A stretch of DNA of 53,860 nt from NCBI GenBank assembly GCA_937989585.1, contig CALKRW010000002.1, positions 1-53,860 on the forward strand, in the 5' to 3' direction. Source of the stretch: an uncultured Porphyromonadaceae bacterium. Lineage in GTDB: Bacteria > Bacteroidota > Bacteroidia > Bacteroidales > Muribaculaceae. The notes beneath the pieces are model-generated. The model saw only the letters and a list, made by a program, of their open reading frames with translations, did no database searches and was not told the DNA's origin. The translations under genes were made by a program, and so were the position numbers. The first letter of the stretch is position 1. Each line of letters starts with the position of its first letter. Shown here piece by piece: positions 35,515 through 45,009 of the stretch.

Positions 35515-35716
35515 TTTTTACCTATGTGTCAAACTTCAGCCTGACCCCTGCGCTCTGGCTGAGGAGGTCCGTCATGTATCTGCCCGGTAGTGATACGCGC
35601 GTTCGAAAATACACCCGAGTCGCACCTCCACCTCAACGTGACTCTATGCCCCGTTATTACCACACCTTAAGGAATGACAAAAAATCGGGCTTTTTATATC
35701 AATTTTTTTATTACAT

Positions 35717-35749
35717 TTTGAGTTTTTAGGCAATTATTTTATAACTTTG
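35717..35749 (+). promoter_or_regulatory. Promoter of the three-gene T9SS-cargo operon
   Basis: -33 TTTG (35717-35720), 21-nt spacer, -7 TAACTTTG (35742-35749). Predicted leader about 130 nt to the ATG at 35887. Confidence 0.7.
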
Positions 35750-35886
35750 CCCCAACATTTGTTTCCATAAGGTTAAAAATCACATTATGCGCCTAGCATA
35801 TTTTTAATTGAATTTAATCTCAAAAGCGATTTTTTTAAGCGTTTCTTTAATTTATTTTTAATTCCATTATATCACATCCATTAATT

Positions 35887-37770
35887 ATGAGAAAACTTTA
35901 CACTTGTTTTATGCTGGTTGCCATCAGCATGTTGTGTTCTTTCGTTGCGGAAGCGGCCAAAGTGACACTCAACATCGACAATCCCGAGGCCGTGAGCCTG
36001 CAGTTGAGTTCTTCTGGCCCGGTTGAGGCAAAAAGCCAGATTGTTATCGAATACGAGCCTGACTATTATCCCTCTCTGTACATCAGCGCCCGAAGCGGCT
36101 ATAAAGTCAATGTCGTGGACCAGAACAACAACCAGTATTACCCGAACTACGGAAACATCACACTATACCTCAGTACAGCGACAGATGGCAACGTCTATAC
36201 CGTGACCACTACCAATCTTGCCGAGAAGCGCACTGCCACTGCATATGTCAAGGTTGTGGGTAGTCCTTCGTTGATTGCGGCTTCGCGCAACGGTGGCGAG
36301 AGTTTTGACCTCACTGAAGGCGACAACGAAATTAAATTTATCCCCGGCGAGGAAAGCCCCTTCTCATTCAGGAACAACGACTACCGCCCGTTCTACCGGC
36401 TCGAGGTTGACGGCAAGACAATCAACATGGAGAGCAGTTATATCGATGTCGACGTTAAGGATGGAACCAAAATCGAGATCGAAGCCGCCTATCCCGCCAT
36501 TCCGGTCGACTTTACCATCACTGTCCCCGAAGAGGTAAAAGGAATTGTAACCAATGTTTCCGCGAATTACAATACCGTCGAGGGATGGAAAGTAAACGCT
36601 CCCTTCGAAGTGAATGCAGGAAGCCAGATTACCGTGCAGCTTGATGGCGAGAACTATATGCTCGACGCCATCTATCTCAACGGCGAGCCTCAGAGCCTTA
36701 CCACATATTTTTCATTCAATATCGGCACTGAACCGGTTGAGATGAAAATTGACGCCCATCAGTATGGCAATCTCAACTATACCCTCAATGTCGATGACCC
36801 CGCGCGTATAGCCGTTTACGAAGGCACCTCGACATACGGCGTCTCGCCCATCGACCTGACTGCCGGAGACAACGCTCTGACAATCAGCGAGAAAATCGGC
36901 GCGATTACAATAAAGGCAACTACCGGCAACGACATTGTCTCCATCACCGATGCCGAAGGCAATCCCCTGGCGCTCACATACGGCGCCCTCCTTCTCGAGG
37001 AAGGCATGTATGTGAAAGTCACCTCGCAGGAGCGCGTCTACGACGGTCAGTTCATAGTATTCGTCAACAATCTCAACGAAGTGGACACCGATTATACCGG
37101 TACGCTCAACGCATTCTGGTCATCCGAAAGCGACCGTGACGTCAAGAACCTCCTGAGCGAAGGTTATAATACTGTACGGATCGCCACTGCAGCCGCCGAG
37201 CAGCACATGGTTCAGGTCGCCACAAAGTCAAGTCCGTATGTGGCTTACGTCAACGGAGAACTTGTGGCCAACGACTACGGCTCGCAATACTTCTACTGGT
37301 ATGGCGTACCCCGGCTCAACGATGTGATCAAGGTCTTCACCGACGGCGTTCCTGAAGAATACACTGTACACCTGGCAACGACAGGCGATGCCGCTGACAA
37401 AGTGACTGTCACAGTCGATATGGTGACTCCCGTGGCTGATATTGCCGAAACCGATGTCAAGGTTCTGGCTGGAACAGTTTTCACTGTCACCACTCCCGCC
37501 AACTCCACTGTGTCAGTCAAGGTTGACGACACACTACTTAAGGCCGATGACAACGGCATTTTCACTTTCTCTGCCGCTGCCGCTCATAACGTCAGCATAA
37601 ACGCATCGTCCGGGTCGACCGGAATTGACTCGGTCACAGGCGAAGCAGGCCGCAACCTCGGTCCCGTCTACAACATGCAGGGCATCAAGGTGCTTGACGA
37701 CAGCAAAGACATGAACCGGCTCCCTGCCGGCATCTATATCGTAAACGGCAGGAAATACGTCGTACGTTGA
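35887..37770 (+). CDS. Secreted beta-repeat surface protein with T9SS-like C-terminus
   Basis: 627 aa. Signal peptide (about 1-23, ending VAEAA). About five to six degenerate beta-rich repeats of 90-100 residues follow, with recurring features such as VTLNIDNPEAVSLQL, FTITVPEEVKGIV, YTLNVDDPARIAVYEG and VTVTVDMVTPVADI. It ends VYNMQGIKVLDDSKDMNRLP, then AGIYIVNGRKYVVR, a T9SS type A-like sorting domain common in Muribaculaceae. No catalytic motif is seen. First gene of an operon with the subtilase gene (105-bp gap). Probably an outer-surface binding or structural protein. Confidence 0.82.
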   Translation: MRKLYTCFMLVAISMLCSFVAEAAKVTLNIDNPEAVSLQLSSSGPVEAKSQIVIEYEPDYYPSLYISARSGYKVNVVDQNNNQYYPNYGNITLYLSTATDGNVYTVTTTNLAEKRTATAYVKVVGSPSLIAASRNGGESFDLTEGDNEIKFIPGEESPFSFRNNDYRPFYRLEVDGKTINMESSYIDVDVKDGTKIEIEAAYPAIPVDFTITVPEEVKGIVTNVSANYNTVEGWKVNAPFEVNAGSQITVQLDGENYMLDAIYLNGEPQSLTTYFSFNIGTEPVEMKIDAHQYGNLNYTLNVDDPARIAVYEGTSTYGVSPIDLTAGDNALTISEKIGAITIKATTGNDIVSITDAEGNPLALTYGALLLEEGMYVKVTSQERVYDGQFIVFVNNLNEVDTDYTGTLNAFWSSESDRDVKNLLSEGYNTVRIATAAAEQHMVQVATKSSPYVAYVNGELVANDYGSQYFYWYGVPRLNDVIKVFTDGVPEEYTVHLATTGDAADKVTVTVDMVTPVADIAETDVKVLAGTVFTVTTPANSTVSVKVDDTLLKADDNGIFTFSAAAAHNVSINASSGSTGIDSVTGEAGRNLGPVYNMQGIKVLDDSKDMNRLPAGIYIVNGRKYVVR

Positions 37771-37875
37771 TTAATTGTTATTTACCCACTGGCATCGTGA
37801 CGCTGCGGAATGTTTCTGTCACGATGTCAGTGGTTATGTATACTCATTATACCAAGCAAACCGACTGATTGAGAT

Positions 37876-40242
37876 ATGAAGAAACTACTCACCGTAGCAC
37901 TCGCCGTTTCAGTAAGTGTCATGTCCCAGGGCGATGCACTCGACCTCCAGGGCCGCGCGACACTGCGTCGACATGCACTCGAGCAGAAGGACGCGGGAAG
38001 AGCCGGCGCAAGACGCCTGCTTATGAAAAACGGCGGCACCGCCGATACTTCTTCCGCCAGAGTCACCCTGGCATTCGTCACCCTTGCCGACGGAGCGTCT
38101 CCTTCCGAACTCGAGGCGGCAGGCGCTGAGATCCTTGTCGACCGCGAGGATGTCCTGCTGATAAAACTCCCTTATGACAGCGTTGAGGCAATATCCGCCA
38201 TGCCATGTGTCAGGCGTCTGCAACTTCAGAAAAACCTGCACAGGCATACCGATCTTGCTCGCGCCGCGACCGGAGTGTCTGACATACATGCAGGCGCCTC
38301 CCAGCTCGGCCGTCCTTATACAGGCAAAGGAGTCCTGACGGCAATCGTAGACCAGGGAGTTGACCCGAACCATATCAGTTTCTTTGACGAGAACGGGCGC
38401 AACCGCATCGGCTACCTGTCGCACATCGGACTTAACGCCTCCGGCACACAGATGTCAATCAACTGGTACGGTGACAATGTGAAAGACGCCCCGCCGATAT
38501 CGGATTTCTCCACCGACACACGAAGCACATATCACGGCACGCATACTCTGGGCATACTTGCCGGCAGTTACAAGGGCAATGTAGACCTCGCCACCCCTGA
38601 CCCGGCCGGGCATGCCGATATCACGACCTGTCCCAATCCTTATTACGGCGTGGCCACAGGAAGTGACATAGGTGTGAGTTGCGGCGATCTGCAGGACGGT
38701 TTCATAGCCTACGGCATCGACTATCTCTACCAGTACAGCAGGGACTATCTCAGGGAGCCGATGGTACTGAGCCTGTCCCTGGGCTCTAATACAGGGCCTC
38801 ACGACACATCAAGTTCCATGGTGAAAATGCTCGACATGGTTGGCAGGGAAGCGATAGTATGCCTGTCATCAGGCAACGAGGGTGACCTGAAAATCGCGCT
38901 CTCAAAGAATCTCTCGGCTACCGACAATAAGATAAAGTCCATGGTGTATCCTTATGCCTACCGGCATAATCCGGACGAGCCGGAAGGCACCCTCAACAAC
39001 TACATCCGCTACGGCACAATCTCGGTCTACTCCAACGACTCGACTCCATTCGAGATGAAAGCAGTGATATTCAATCGCAAGCGCGGCAGAGTCTCCTACA
39101 ACATGCCTGTTGTCGGAGACAATATCGGCACTTACTACTGCAGTTCGGACGATTACAGGATGGATGAAACCGACATTGTCGGTGACGCCAATTTCAAACG
39201 TGCTTTCGACGGATATGTCGGCGTAGGAGGCAAGATTGACGAGGAAAGCGGCCGATATTACGGCATGGTCGACTACTACATCTACAACAACCTGACCACC
39301 AACGCCGACGACAATTACGTGCTCGGCTTCGAGATAAGCGGAAAGGACGGCCAGAGGATAGAATGCTACTGTGACGGCCTGACTACATGGATTGACAATT
39401 ACGGTGTCACGGGATATGATGACGGTACGTGCAACGGCTCCATCTCCGACATGGCAGTCGGTCACAATGTGATTGTCGTCGGTTCATACAATACCCGCAA
39501 CGTATGGGGAACACTTGACGGCAACGCATGGTCATACGAGGGCGCTGGTTTCAACCCGGGTCACATCAGCGGATTCTCATCGTTCGGCACTCTTGCAGAC
39601 GGACGCAATCTTCCCACAGTATGTGCTCCCGGAGCCGCCATAATATCGGCAATGAGCAATCCATATCTCGACTATGCGACACAGGAAAGCGACGAGGCCA
39701 CAGCCTCTGCATACAAGGAATACCTGACTTCGGCACGTGCCACTGTCAACGGAAAGACCTATTATTGGAAACAGGAGGTTGGCACCTCTATGTCCACGCC
39801 TTTTGTCGCTGGCAGCATCGCCCTGTGGCTCGAGGCTGACCCGACGCTCACCGTAGACGATGTGAAGGACATAATAGCACGGACTGCCGTACGTGACGAG
39901 GCCGTTGATTCCGAAGATCCGGTCCGCTGGGGACTCGGCAAATTCAATGCCCTCGGAGGACTCAAGGAAGTGATCCGCAGGGCCGCTGCCGGCGTTGAGT
40001 CAGTTTCAGCCGACGGGCACAACAGCCGTCTGATTGTAACCCCCGCAGGCAACCGATACTTCAACATATTCCTCGGCGAGGCCAATTCGCTTGACATCCG
40101 CGTATACTCTGCATCCGGCACCCTTGCCTTCTCCGGAAAATACGGTGGCGATGAGGCCGACATCGATCTTTCATCGTTACCGGCAGGCATATACGTGCTG
40201 ACAGTCAACAGTTCTGAGAATAGTAAACTCTTACTTAAATAA
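37876..40242 (+). CDS. Secreted subtilisin-like (S8) serine protease with T9SS C-terminus
   Basis: 788 aa. Signal peptide (about 1-21), an N-terminal propeptide-like region (about 50-125), then the S8 catalytic domain with the complete triad: Asp159 in AIVDQGVD, His220 in YHGTHTLG and Ser638 in GTSMSTPFVAG; SSGNEG supplies the oxyanion-hole asparagine. A beta-rich insertion of over 200 residues lies between the SSGNEG motif and Ser638. The C-terminus (IRVYSASGTLAFSG ... LPAGIYVLTVN) is a T9SS type A-like sorting domain, predicting export through the outer membrane and surface attachment. It lies between two surface-protein genes and 26 bp before the LRR gene, so processing of its neighbours or of host proteins are both possible roles. 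Confidence 0.92.
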   Translation: MKKLLTVALAVSVSVMSQGDALDLQGRATLRRHALEQKDAGRAGARRLLMKNGGTADTSSARVTLAFVTLADGASPSELEAAGAEILVDREDVLLIKLPYDSVEAISAMPCVRRLQLQKNLHRHTDLARAATGVSDIHAGASQLGRPYTGKGVLTAIVDQGVDPNHISFFDENGRNRIGYLSHIGLNASGTQMSINWYGDNVKDAPPISDFSTDTRSTYHGTHTLGILAGSYKGNVDLATPDPAGHADITTCPNPYYGVATGSDIGVSCGDLQDGFIAYGIDYLYQYSRDYLREPMVLSLSLGSNTGPHDTSSSMVKMLDMVGREAIVCLSSGNEGDLKIALSKNLSATDNKIKSMVYPYAYRHNPDEPEGTLNNYIRYGTISVYSNDSTPFEMKAVIFNRKRGRVSYNMPVVGDNIGTYYCSSDDYRMDETDIVGDANFKRAFDGYVGVGGKIDEESGRYYGMVDYYIYNNLTTNADDNYVLGFEISGKDGQRIECYCDGLTTWIDNYGVTGYDDGTCNGSISDMAVGHNVIVVGSYNTRNVWGTLDGNAWSYEGAGFNPGHISGFSSFGTLADGRNLPTVCAPGAAIISAMSNPYLDYATQESDEATASAYKEYLTSARATVNGKTYYWKQEVGTSMSTPFVAGSIALWLEADPTLTVDDVKDIIARTAVRDEAVDSEDPVRWGLGKFNALGGLKEVIRRAAAGVESVSADGHNSRLIVTPAGNRYFNIFLGEANSLDIRVYSASGTLAFSGKYGGDEADIDLSSLPAGIYVLTVNSSENSKLLLK

Positions 40243-40268
40243 GCGTATAAATTTCAATATTACCTCAT

Positions 40269-43200
40269 ATGAAAATCCTTTTTAGGCCATTTCTGGCCGT
40301 TATGGCTGTAATACTCGGCATGACCTCATTCGTACAGGGCGCAGCCGCACAGTCATCTGAAGAATCCCCGATTATCACATTCAAGACTAATATCTACAGT
40401 CAGTACGGGGCCGAAAACGCTTTTCACATCGTACTTGGTGCAAGCGAGACCGACTATTTCGATGTCGACTGCGGTTTCGGAAGCGCAGAATACGAAGTAG
40501 GTCCCGCATATTTCGACTCAGAATCCCAAAGCATGCTCGGTACCACAATTGCCTGTCGCGTTTCGGCCGAAGGAATTGTCAGGATATACGGCGATGCCTC
40601 GAAAATCGACTACATCGATGCCGAAGGATGCTACATCGACTGGATCGACATGGACAGATGCACCAATATCGAAATCCTCGACCTCTCGCACAACGAACTT
40701 AAGCGTCTCGACCTGTCGCCGTTCACAAAACTGCAGGCTCTGTATCTCACAGACAACACCTTCACAGCCGAGACTCCCCTGAAGGTGGGGGCAGACAAGC
40801 CTTACCTGACGATTCTCGAGCTTGACATCATCGATCATCTCGACCAGTCATTCAACCTCAGCGACTATCCCTCACTGGTGTCATTCGACGCATACCACAA
40901 CACCGACCTCTACAACATCGACCCTTCCGGTTGCCCCAACCTGACAGTGATGTCGCTCGAACTCACAAATGTCGCCTCACTCGATGTCTCGAAGAATCCT
41001 AATCTCATACGTCTGAACATCTCGGACACACGAATACGCGACATAGACCTGAGCAAAAACACGGCTCTCACCAATTTTCTCGCACAGCACACATCAGGAA
41101 CCATCAACACCGATGTCCGTCTCAGTTCAATCGATGTCACCAACAATCCCAACCTCAGTCTTCTGAATCTTGTCGGCAACGCCATAAGCGAGATTGACCT
41201 CAGCAAGAATCCGGGGCTCATCAACCTCAGCCTGCGCCGGAACCGGCTCAGTACAATCGACCTGAGCAACAACCCCGACCTTTACGCCGTCGACCTGGCA
41301 TACAACGATTTCGACTTCGCCACGCTGCCTCTTCCGCAACAGGGATGGGGCGAATACTACTATCAGCGCGCCCCGATGTCATGCGACAAGTCGTATGCCT
41401 TAGGATCTCCCATCGACTTTTCCGGACGCGTTTTGCGCGAAGGCTACGAAACATATGCCCGCGTCATGCTTGACACGCCTGATGCCGAGCCGGTAGAACT
41501 TGACCAGAGTTATTACACATATGCCGACGGAAAGGTAACCTTTAACACCATACCGTCCGACTCTGTGTATATCGAGTTCGCCTGCAGCGCATTCGCCGAC
41601 TATACCATCTCAACAGCACTCTTCAGGATAAAAGACCCTGCCTCGATGGGACTTCCCGACAAGGTGCTGAGTTTTACAACCACATCGGCAATGGCGGGAA
41701 AAACCATTTCCTTCAGTGCCGGACTTGAGTGCGCGTCCGGACAATCTCCGCGCGAGTTCTTTGTCGAAGTCAACGGCGAGCGTTCGAAGTTCACTGCATC
41801 GGCCGCCGATTTCACCGAGACAGACAATGTCACAGTCGCCCTCCCCGCCTCCGGGTCTGCCACAGTATCGGTATGGCTGCCTGAGGGTGAGCAACTGAGC
41901 GCCTTCGGCATAAAAGACGTGAAGATGACCTCTATCGACATCACGCAGGCACGAGAACTCCGCCGGCTTTCGGTCAGCGGCTGTAATCTGCTGCGTGTGG
42001 ATGCCTCATACAACCGCAACCTGCACAGCCTTGACCTCAGCCGGAACCGTCTGACATCGTTCAGTCTTGCCGGAGTATACGGCGACTATGAGAAAAACCT
42101 GCTGACCGACATTGACCTAAGCGACAATTATCTGTCTTCCCTGACTTTTGTCAACACCTCCCATATCCGCCGGCTGAACCTTGCCAACAACCGCATGACA
42201 GAAATGCTGCTCAAGGACTTCGATGGCCTGACCGACATCAACCTCAGCAACAACCGCCTGAGTGGCGAGTTCAGCCTCACATATCAGGCGTCAGCCGAGA
42301 ACATCGATCTCAGCGGCAACGCCATATCGTCATTGGTCCTTGTAGACATGCCAGGACTTAAGAGTTTTAACATAAGCAACACGAACCTGACTCTTGGCAA
42401 TCTTCCGGTCTTACCGTCTGACGTCAGATACACTTATGCGCCACTCAAAGACCTGCAGGTCGTGGCATTTGCCCCGGCGATAAATCTTTCCGACCAGTAC
42501 CGCGAGGTTAACGGCGCATCCACCGTCTTCACCTGGAAGAAGACTGACGGTTCGCCCCTTGTGCCGGGCGTCGACTACTCCGGCGAGAATGGGGCCGTCA
42601 GATTCCTTAACGACAAACTTGGTCAGGTCTACTGCGAGATGACCCATGCGGCCTTCCCCGAACTGAACGGTGAGAATGTCTTCAAGACAAGCGTCACCAC
42701 CGTCACCGGAGCGCCGACAACCGTAGTGGCTTCCTTCACTACGACCGAAAACTCCGGCACCGGCCAGGTTGTATTCACCGGCCACAAGAAAACAGCCCTC
42801 TATATCGACTGGCGCGGTGACGGCACCGAATATATCCAGTACCCGGTCACAGACGAGACTTACACACTGTATCCTGAACAGACAACCTACGCAGGCGCAA
42901 AAGTCAAGGTCTATACATACGAATCGGCTGACGACATCTCGGTGTTCTCCATAAGCGGAATTGCCATGTCGGACATGGACGCCTCACCCCTGACACGACT
43001 GATTGCCTTTACTGCGGCAGGAGCAGGTCTCAGCGAGCAGACACTCGTACTGCCGTCACGTTCCGACCTAAAGGAACTGAATCTCACAGACAATAGATTC
43101 TCGACCCTGGATTTCGCCCGAATTTTCCCCAATCTGGTTACACTCGCTCTGGGCGGCAACGCCTACGAAAACTTTGACGCCTCGGAATACCGGTCACTCA

Positions 43201-43967
43201 ACTGTCTGTATCTTCCCGGCAACAAACTTACATCGCTCACTCTCGGCTCAAACCCCTATCTCTGGGAATTGATGGCCAACGACAACCTGCTGGAAGAAAT
43301 TTCGTTTGTCGGATGCCCCGCACTCTCGCAGATGAGTCTTTCAGGCAACAGGCTGAAGGCCGTCGACCTGTCGCCTATTAAAGACGTAATCCGCGCATTA
43401 GACCTTTCCGGCAATGCTTTCACCTTCGCCACACTCCCCGTTCAGTCTGATTATCCCAGCCTAAGTGTCTACTACTATGGCTCACAGGCTAAAATTGCCG
43501 CCGAATGCGCCGGCGGTCGCGTTGACCTCTCATCGCAGGCCATGGTTCAGGACAGCCCGACAACCTACAAGTGGTATCTGGGCGATATCGAATACAGTTC
43601 TGAGACCGGCGACTACACCGGCGAGGCTCTTTACTCGAGCGATGACGACCCCGAAAATCCGGAGTTCAGTATCTCCGGCGGAATCACGACCTTCCTCACC
43701 ACTTTCGACAACCACGTTACAGGTGTGCTAAGCAACGAGAAATTCCCCAATCTCAAACTCGTTACCGTTCCCGTAACAGTTGACGAAGCGGGATTAGGAG
43801 ACATCACCGCCGACAGCGCCGACATCAATGCTCCCGTCGATGTCTATACCATAGCCGGTGTCAGGATACTTACCTCGGCGACATCCGAGACCCTTTCAAC
43901 ACTCGCGCCGGGCCTGTACATCCTGAAATCACCCGGCGCACCCGCGCGCAAACATCTTGTCAGGTAA
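40269..43967 (+). CDS. Large secreted leucine-rich-repeat protein, triplicated module, T9SS C-terminus
   Basis: 1232 aa. Signal peptide (about 1-28, ending QGAAAQ). It is built from three copies of a module, each made of a beta-sandwich opening (ITFKTN at about 36; VLSFTTTSAMAG at about 466; VVASFTTTENSG at about 818), a block of leucine-rich repeats (ILDLSHNELKRLDLS, SLDLSRNRLTSFSL, ELNLTDNRFSTLDF) and a closing Ig-like region. It ends DVYTIAGVRIL ... LAPGLYILKSP, a T9SS-type tail. The LRRs (xLDLSxNxLxxLDLS) resemble those of bacterial surface LRR adhesins. Last gene of the operon, followed by a strong terminator. Confidence 0.87.
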   Translation: MKILFRPFLAVMAVILGMTSFVQGAAAQSSEESPIITFKTNIYSQYGAENAFHIVLGASETDYFDVDCGFGSAEYEVGPAYFDSESQSMLGTTIACRVSAEGIVRIYGDASKIDYIDAEGCYIDWIDMDRCTNIEILDLSHNELKRLDLSPFTKLQALYLTDNTFTAETPLKVGADKPYLTILELDIIDHLDQSFNLSDYPSLVSFDAYHNTDLYNIDPSGCPNLTVMSLELTNVASLDVSKNPNLIRLNISDTRIRDIDLSKNTALTNFLAQHTSGTINTDVRLSSIDVTNNPNLSLLNLVGNAISEIDLSKNPGLINLSLRRNRLSTIDLSNNPDLYAVDLAYNDFDFATLPLPQQGWGEYYYQRAPMSCDKSYALGSPIDFSGRVLREGYETYARVMLDTPDAEPVELDQSYYTYADGKVTFNTIPSDSVYIEFACSAFADYTISTALFRIKDPASMGLPDKVLSFTTTSAMAGKTISFSAGLECASGQSPREFFVEVNGERSKFTASAADFTETDNVTVALPASGSATVSVWLPEGEQLSAFGIKDVKMTSIDITQARELRRLSVSGCNLLRVDASYNRNLHSLDLSRNRLTSFSLAGVYGDYEKNLLTDIDLSDNYLSSLTFVNTSHIRRLNLANNRMTEMLLKDFDGLTDINLSNNRLSGEFSLTYQASAENIDLSGNAISSLVLVDMPGLKSFNISNTNLTLGNLPVLPSDVRYTYAPLKDLQVVAFAPAINLSDQYREVNGASTVFTWKKTDGSPLVPGVDYSGENGAVRFLNDKLGQVYCEMTHAAFPELNGENVFKTSVTTVTGAPTTVVASFTTTENSGTGQVVFTGHKKTALYIDWRGDGTEYIQYPVTDETYTLYPEQTTYAGAKVKVYTYESADDISVFSISGIAMSDMDASPLTRLIAFTAAGAGLSEQTLVLPSRSDLKELNLTDNRFSTLDFARIFPNLVTLALGGNAYENFDASEYRSLNCLYLPGNKLTSLTLGSNPYLWELMANDNLLEEISFVGCPALSQMSLSGNRLKAVDLSPIKDVIRALDLSGNAFTFATLPVQSDYPSLSVYYYGSQAKIAAECAGGRVDLSSQAMVQDSPTTYKWYLGDIEYSSETGDYTGEALYSSDDDPENPEFSISGGITTFLTTFDNHVTGVLSNEKFPNLKLVTVPVTVDEAGLGDITADSADINAPVDVYTIAGVRILTSATSETLSTLAPGLYILKSPGAPARKHLVR

Positions 43968-44037
43968 ATCCTCCCGGTCTCTCGGAAAGATATTTCACTG
44001 ACACATATTCCGGGCACAGATCCCGACCACCCTACAG

Positions 44038-44085
44038 AACATAATGCGCCGAGAAGGTCGAAAAACCTTTTCGGCGCGTTATGTT
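44038..44085. terminator. Bidirectional terminator between LRR and fructokinase genes
   Basis: Long hairpin: AACATAA(T)GCGCCGA/AAGGT on the left pairing with ACCTTTTCGGCGCG/TTATGTT on the right, loop CGAAAA. It lies between two convergent genes and could stop transcription from both sides. Confidence 0.85.
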
Positions 44086-44098
44086 ATGTAATACACTC

Positions 44099-44977
44099 TC
44101 AGTCGGTCAGGTCCGCGGGGAGAATTGGCATTGCGCCTTTTCTGGTACAGACGTAGGCTGAGGTCCGCACGGCACGCGAATGGGCCTCATTGACACTCTT
44201 GCCCTTAATTATCGATGCCATAAAAGCCGCGGTGAAGGAGTCTCCGGCACCGACGGTATCGGCGACCTCGACTTTCGGTGTAGGCTGGAACGATACGTTA
44301 CCGGGAGTGAAAACATAACTTCCGTTGATTCCACAGGTCAGGATGAGCATTTTCAGGTTATATTTACCGAGAAGTATCCAGCACTTGTCCTGTAGGTCGA
44401 TTCCGGGATAGCCGAACATACGGCTTACGGTGACAAGTTCCTCGTCGTTTATCTTCAGTATGTTGCAGCGCTTCATGGAATCGCAAAGAATCTCCTTGTT
44501 GTAGAATCCCTGACGGAGATTGACGTCGAACACGACGAGCGTGTCTTCTGTCTGTGGCATCGCGTCAAGGAAACTGTTGATTGTATTGCGCGACACGACA
44601 TTGCGCTGTGCCAGAGATCCGAAACATACCGCCTTCGTGTTCCGGGCAAGCGCTTCGAGTCGAGGGGTCAAGGGAATATTGTCCCATGCCACGTTTTCCT
44701 TGATTTCATATTGCGGTACCCCGGCCTGGTCAATCTCGACCTGGACTGTTCCTGTCGGATACGGTACGGTCTCAATCAGGTGATTAAGACCTTTAGATGT
44801 AAAATTCTCGATGATTTCGTGGCCGAGGGCGTCATCGCCGACAGCACTGACCACACAGGCGGGCAAGCCGAACTGCGATACATGATAGGCGAAGTTGGCG
44901 GGCGCGCCGCCTATCTTCTTGCCTTCGGGAAGCACGTCCCACAGGGCCTCGCCCATTCCTACTACTATTTCATTCAT
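44099..44977 (-). CDS. Fructokinase (PfkB/ribokinase family)
   Basis: 292-aa sugar kinase that phosphorylates fructose in the cytoplasm. PfkB signatures: GEALWDVLPEGKKIGGAPAN at the N-terminus and DTVGAGDSFTAAF near the C-terminus with catalytic base Asp246. The early GG(A)PAN motif is typical of fructokinases. Last gene of the operon GH32 - MFS transporter - kinase, 32 nt after the transporter; the same gene order occurs in the known Bacteroides fructan locus. Confidence 0.92.
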   Translation of the reverse strand: MNEIVVGMGEALWDVLPEGKKIGGAPANFAYHVSQFGLPACVVSAVGDDALGHEIIENFTSKGLNHLIETVPYPTGTVQVEIDQAGVPQYEIKENVAWDNIPLTPRLEALARNTKAVCFGSLAQRNVVSRNTINSFLDAMPQTEDTLVVFDVNLRQGFYNKEILCDSMKRCNILKINDEELVTVSRMFGYPGIDLQDKCWILLGKYNLKMLILTCGINGSYVFTPGNVSFQPTPKVEVADTVGAGDSFTAAFMASIIKGKSVNEAHSRAVRTSAYVCTRKGAMPILPADLTD

Positions 44978-45009
44978 GTCGATAAGGTATGATTTTGTTA
45001 AGTTATTGA

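Larger units (their letters stand above)
34512..35886. other. 1.4-kb AT-rich divergent intergenic region of the surface-protein island
   Basis: It separates the leftward giant genes from the rightward three-gene operon. It holds a leftward -7 element (34683-34690), a rightward -33/-7 promoter (35717-35749), an isolated rightward TACCTTTG (35127-35134) inside a 7-bp inverted repeat (CCTGATG/CATCAGG), and a 262-bp element with perfect 23-bp inverted ends (35253-35514). Short frames at 34848-35036 (-) and 35526-35729 (+) show no family features and are not called. Confidence 0.6.

Noticed and set aside
35526..35729. 67-codon plus-strand frame
   Set aside because: It overlaps the operon promoter (35717-35749) and ends in a low-complexity aromatic tail; probably chance.
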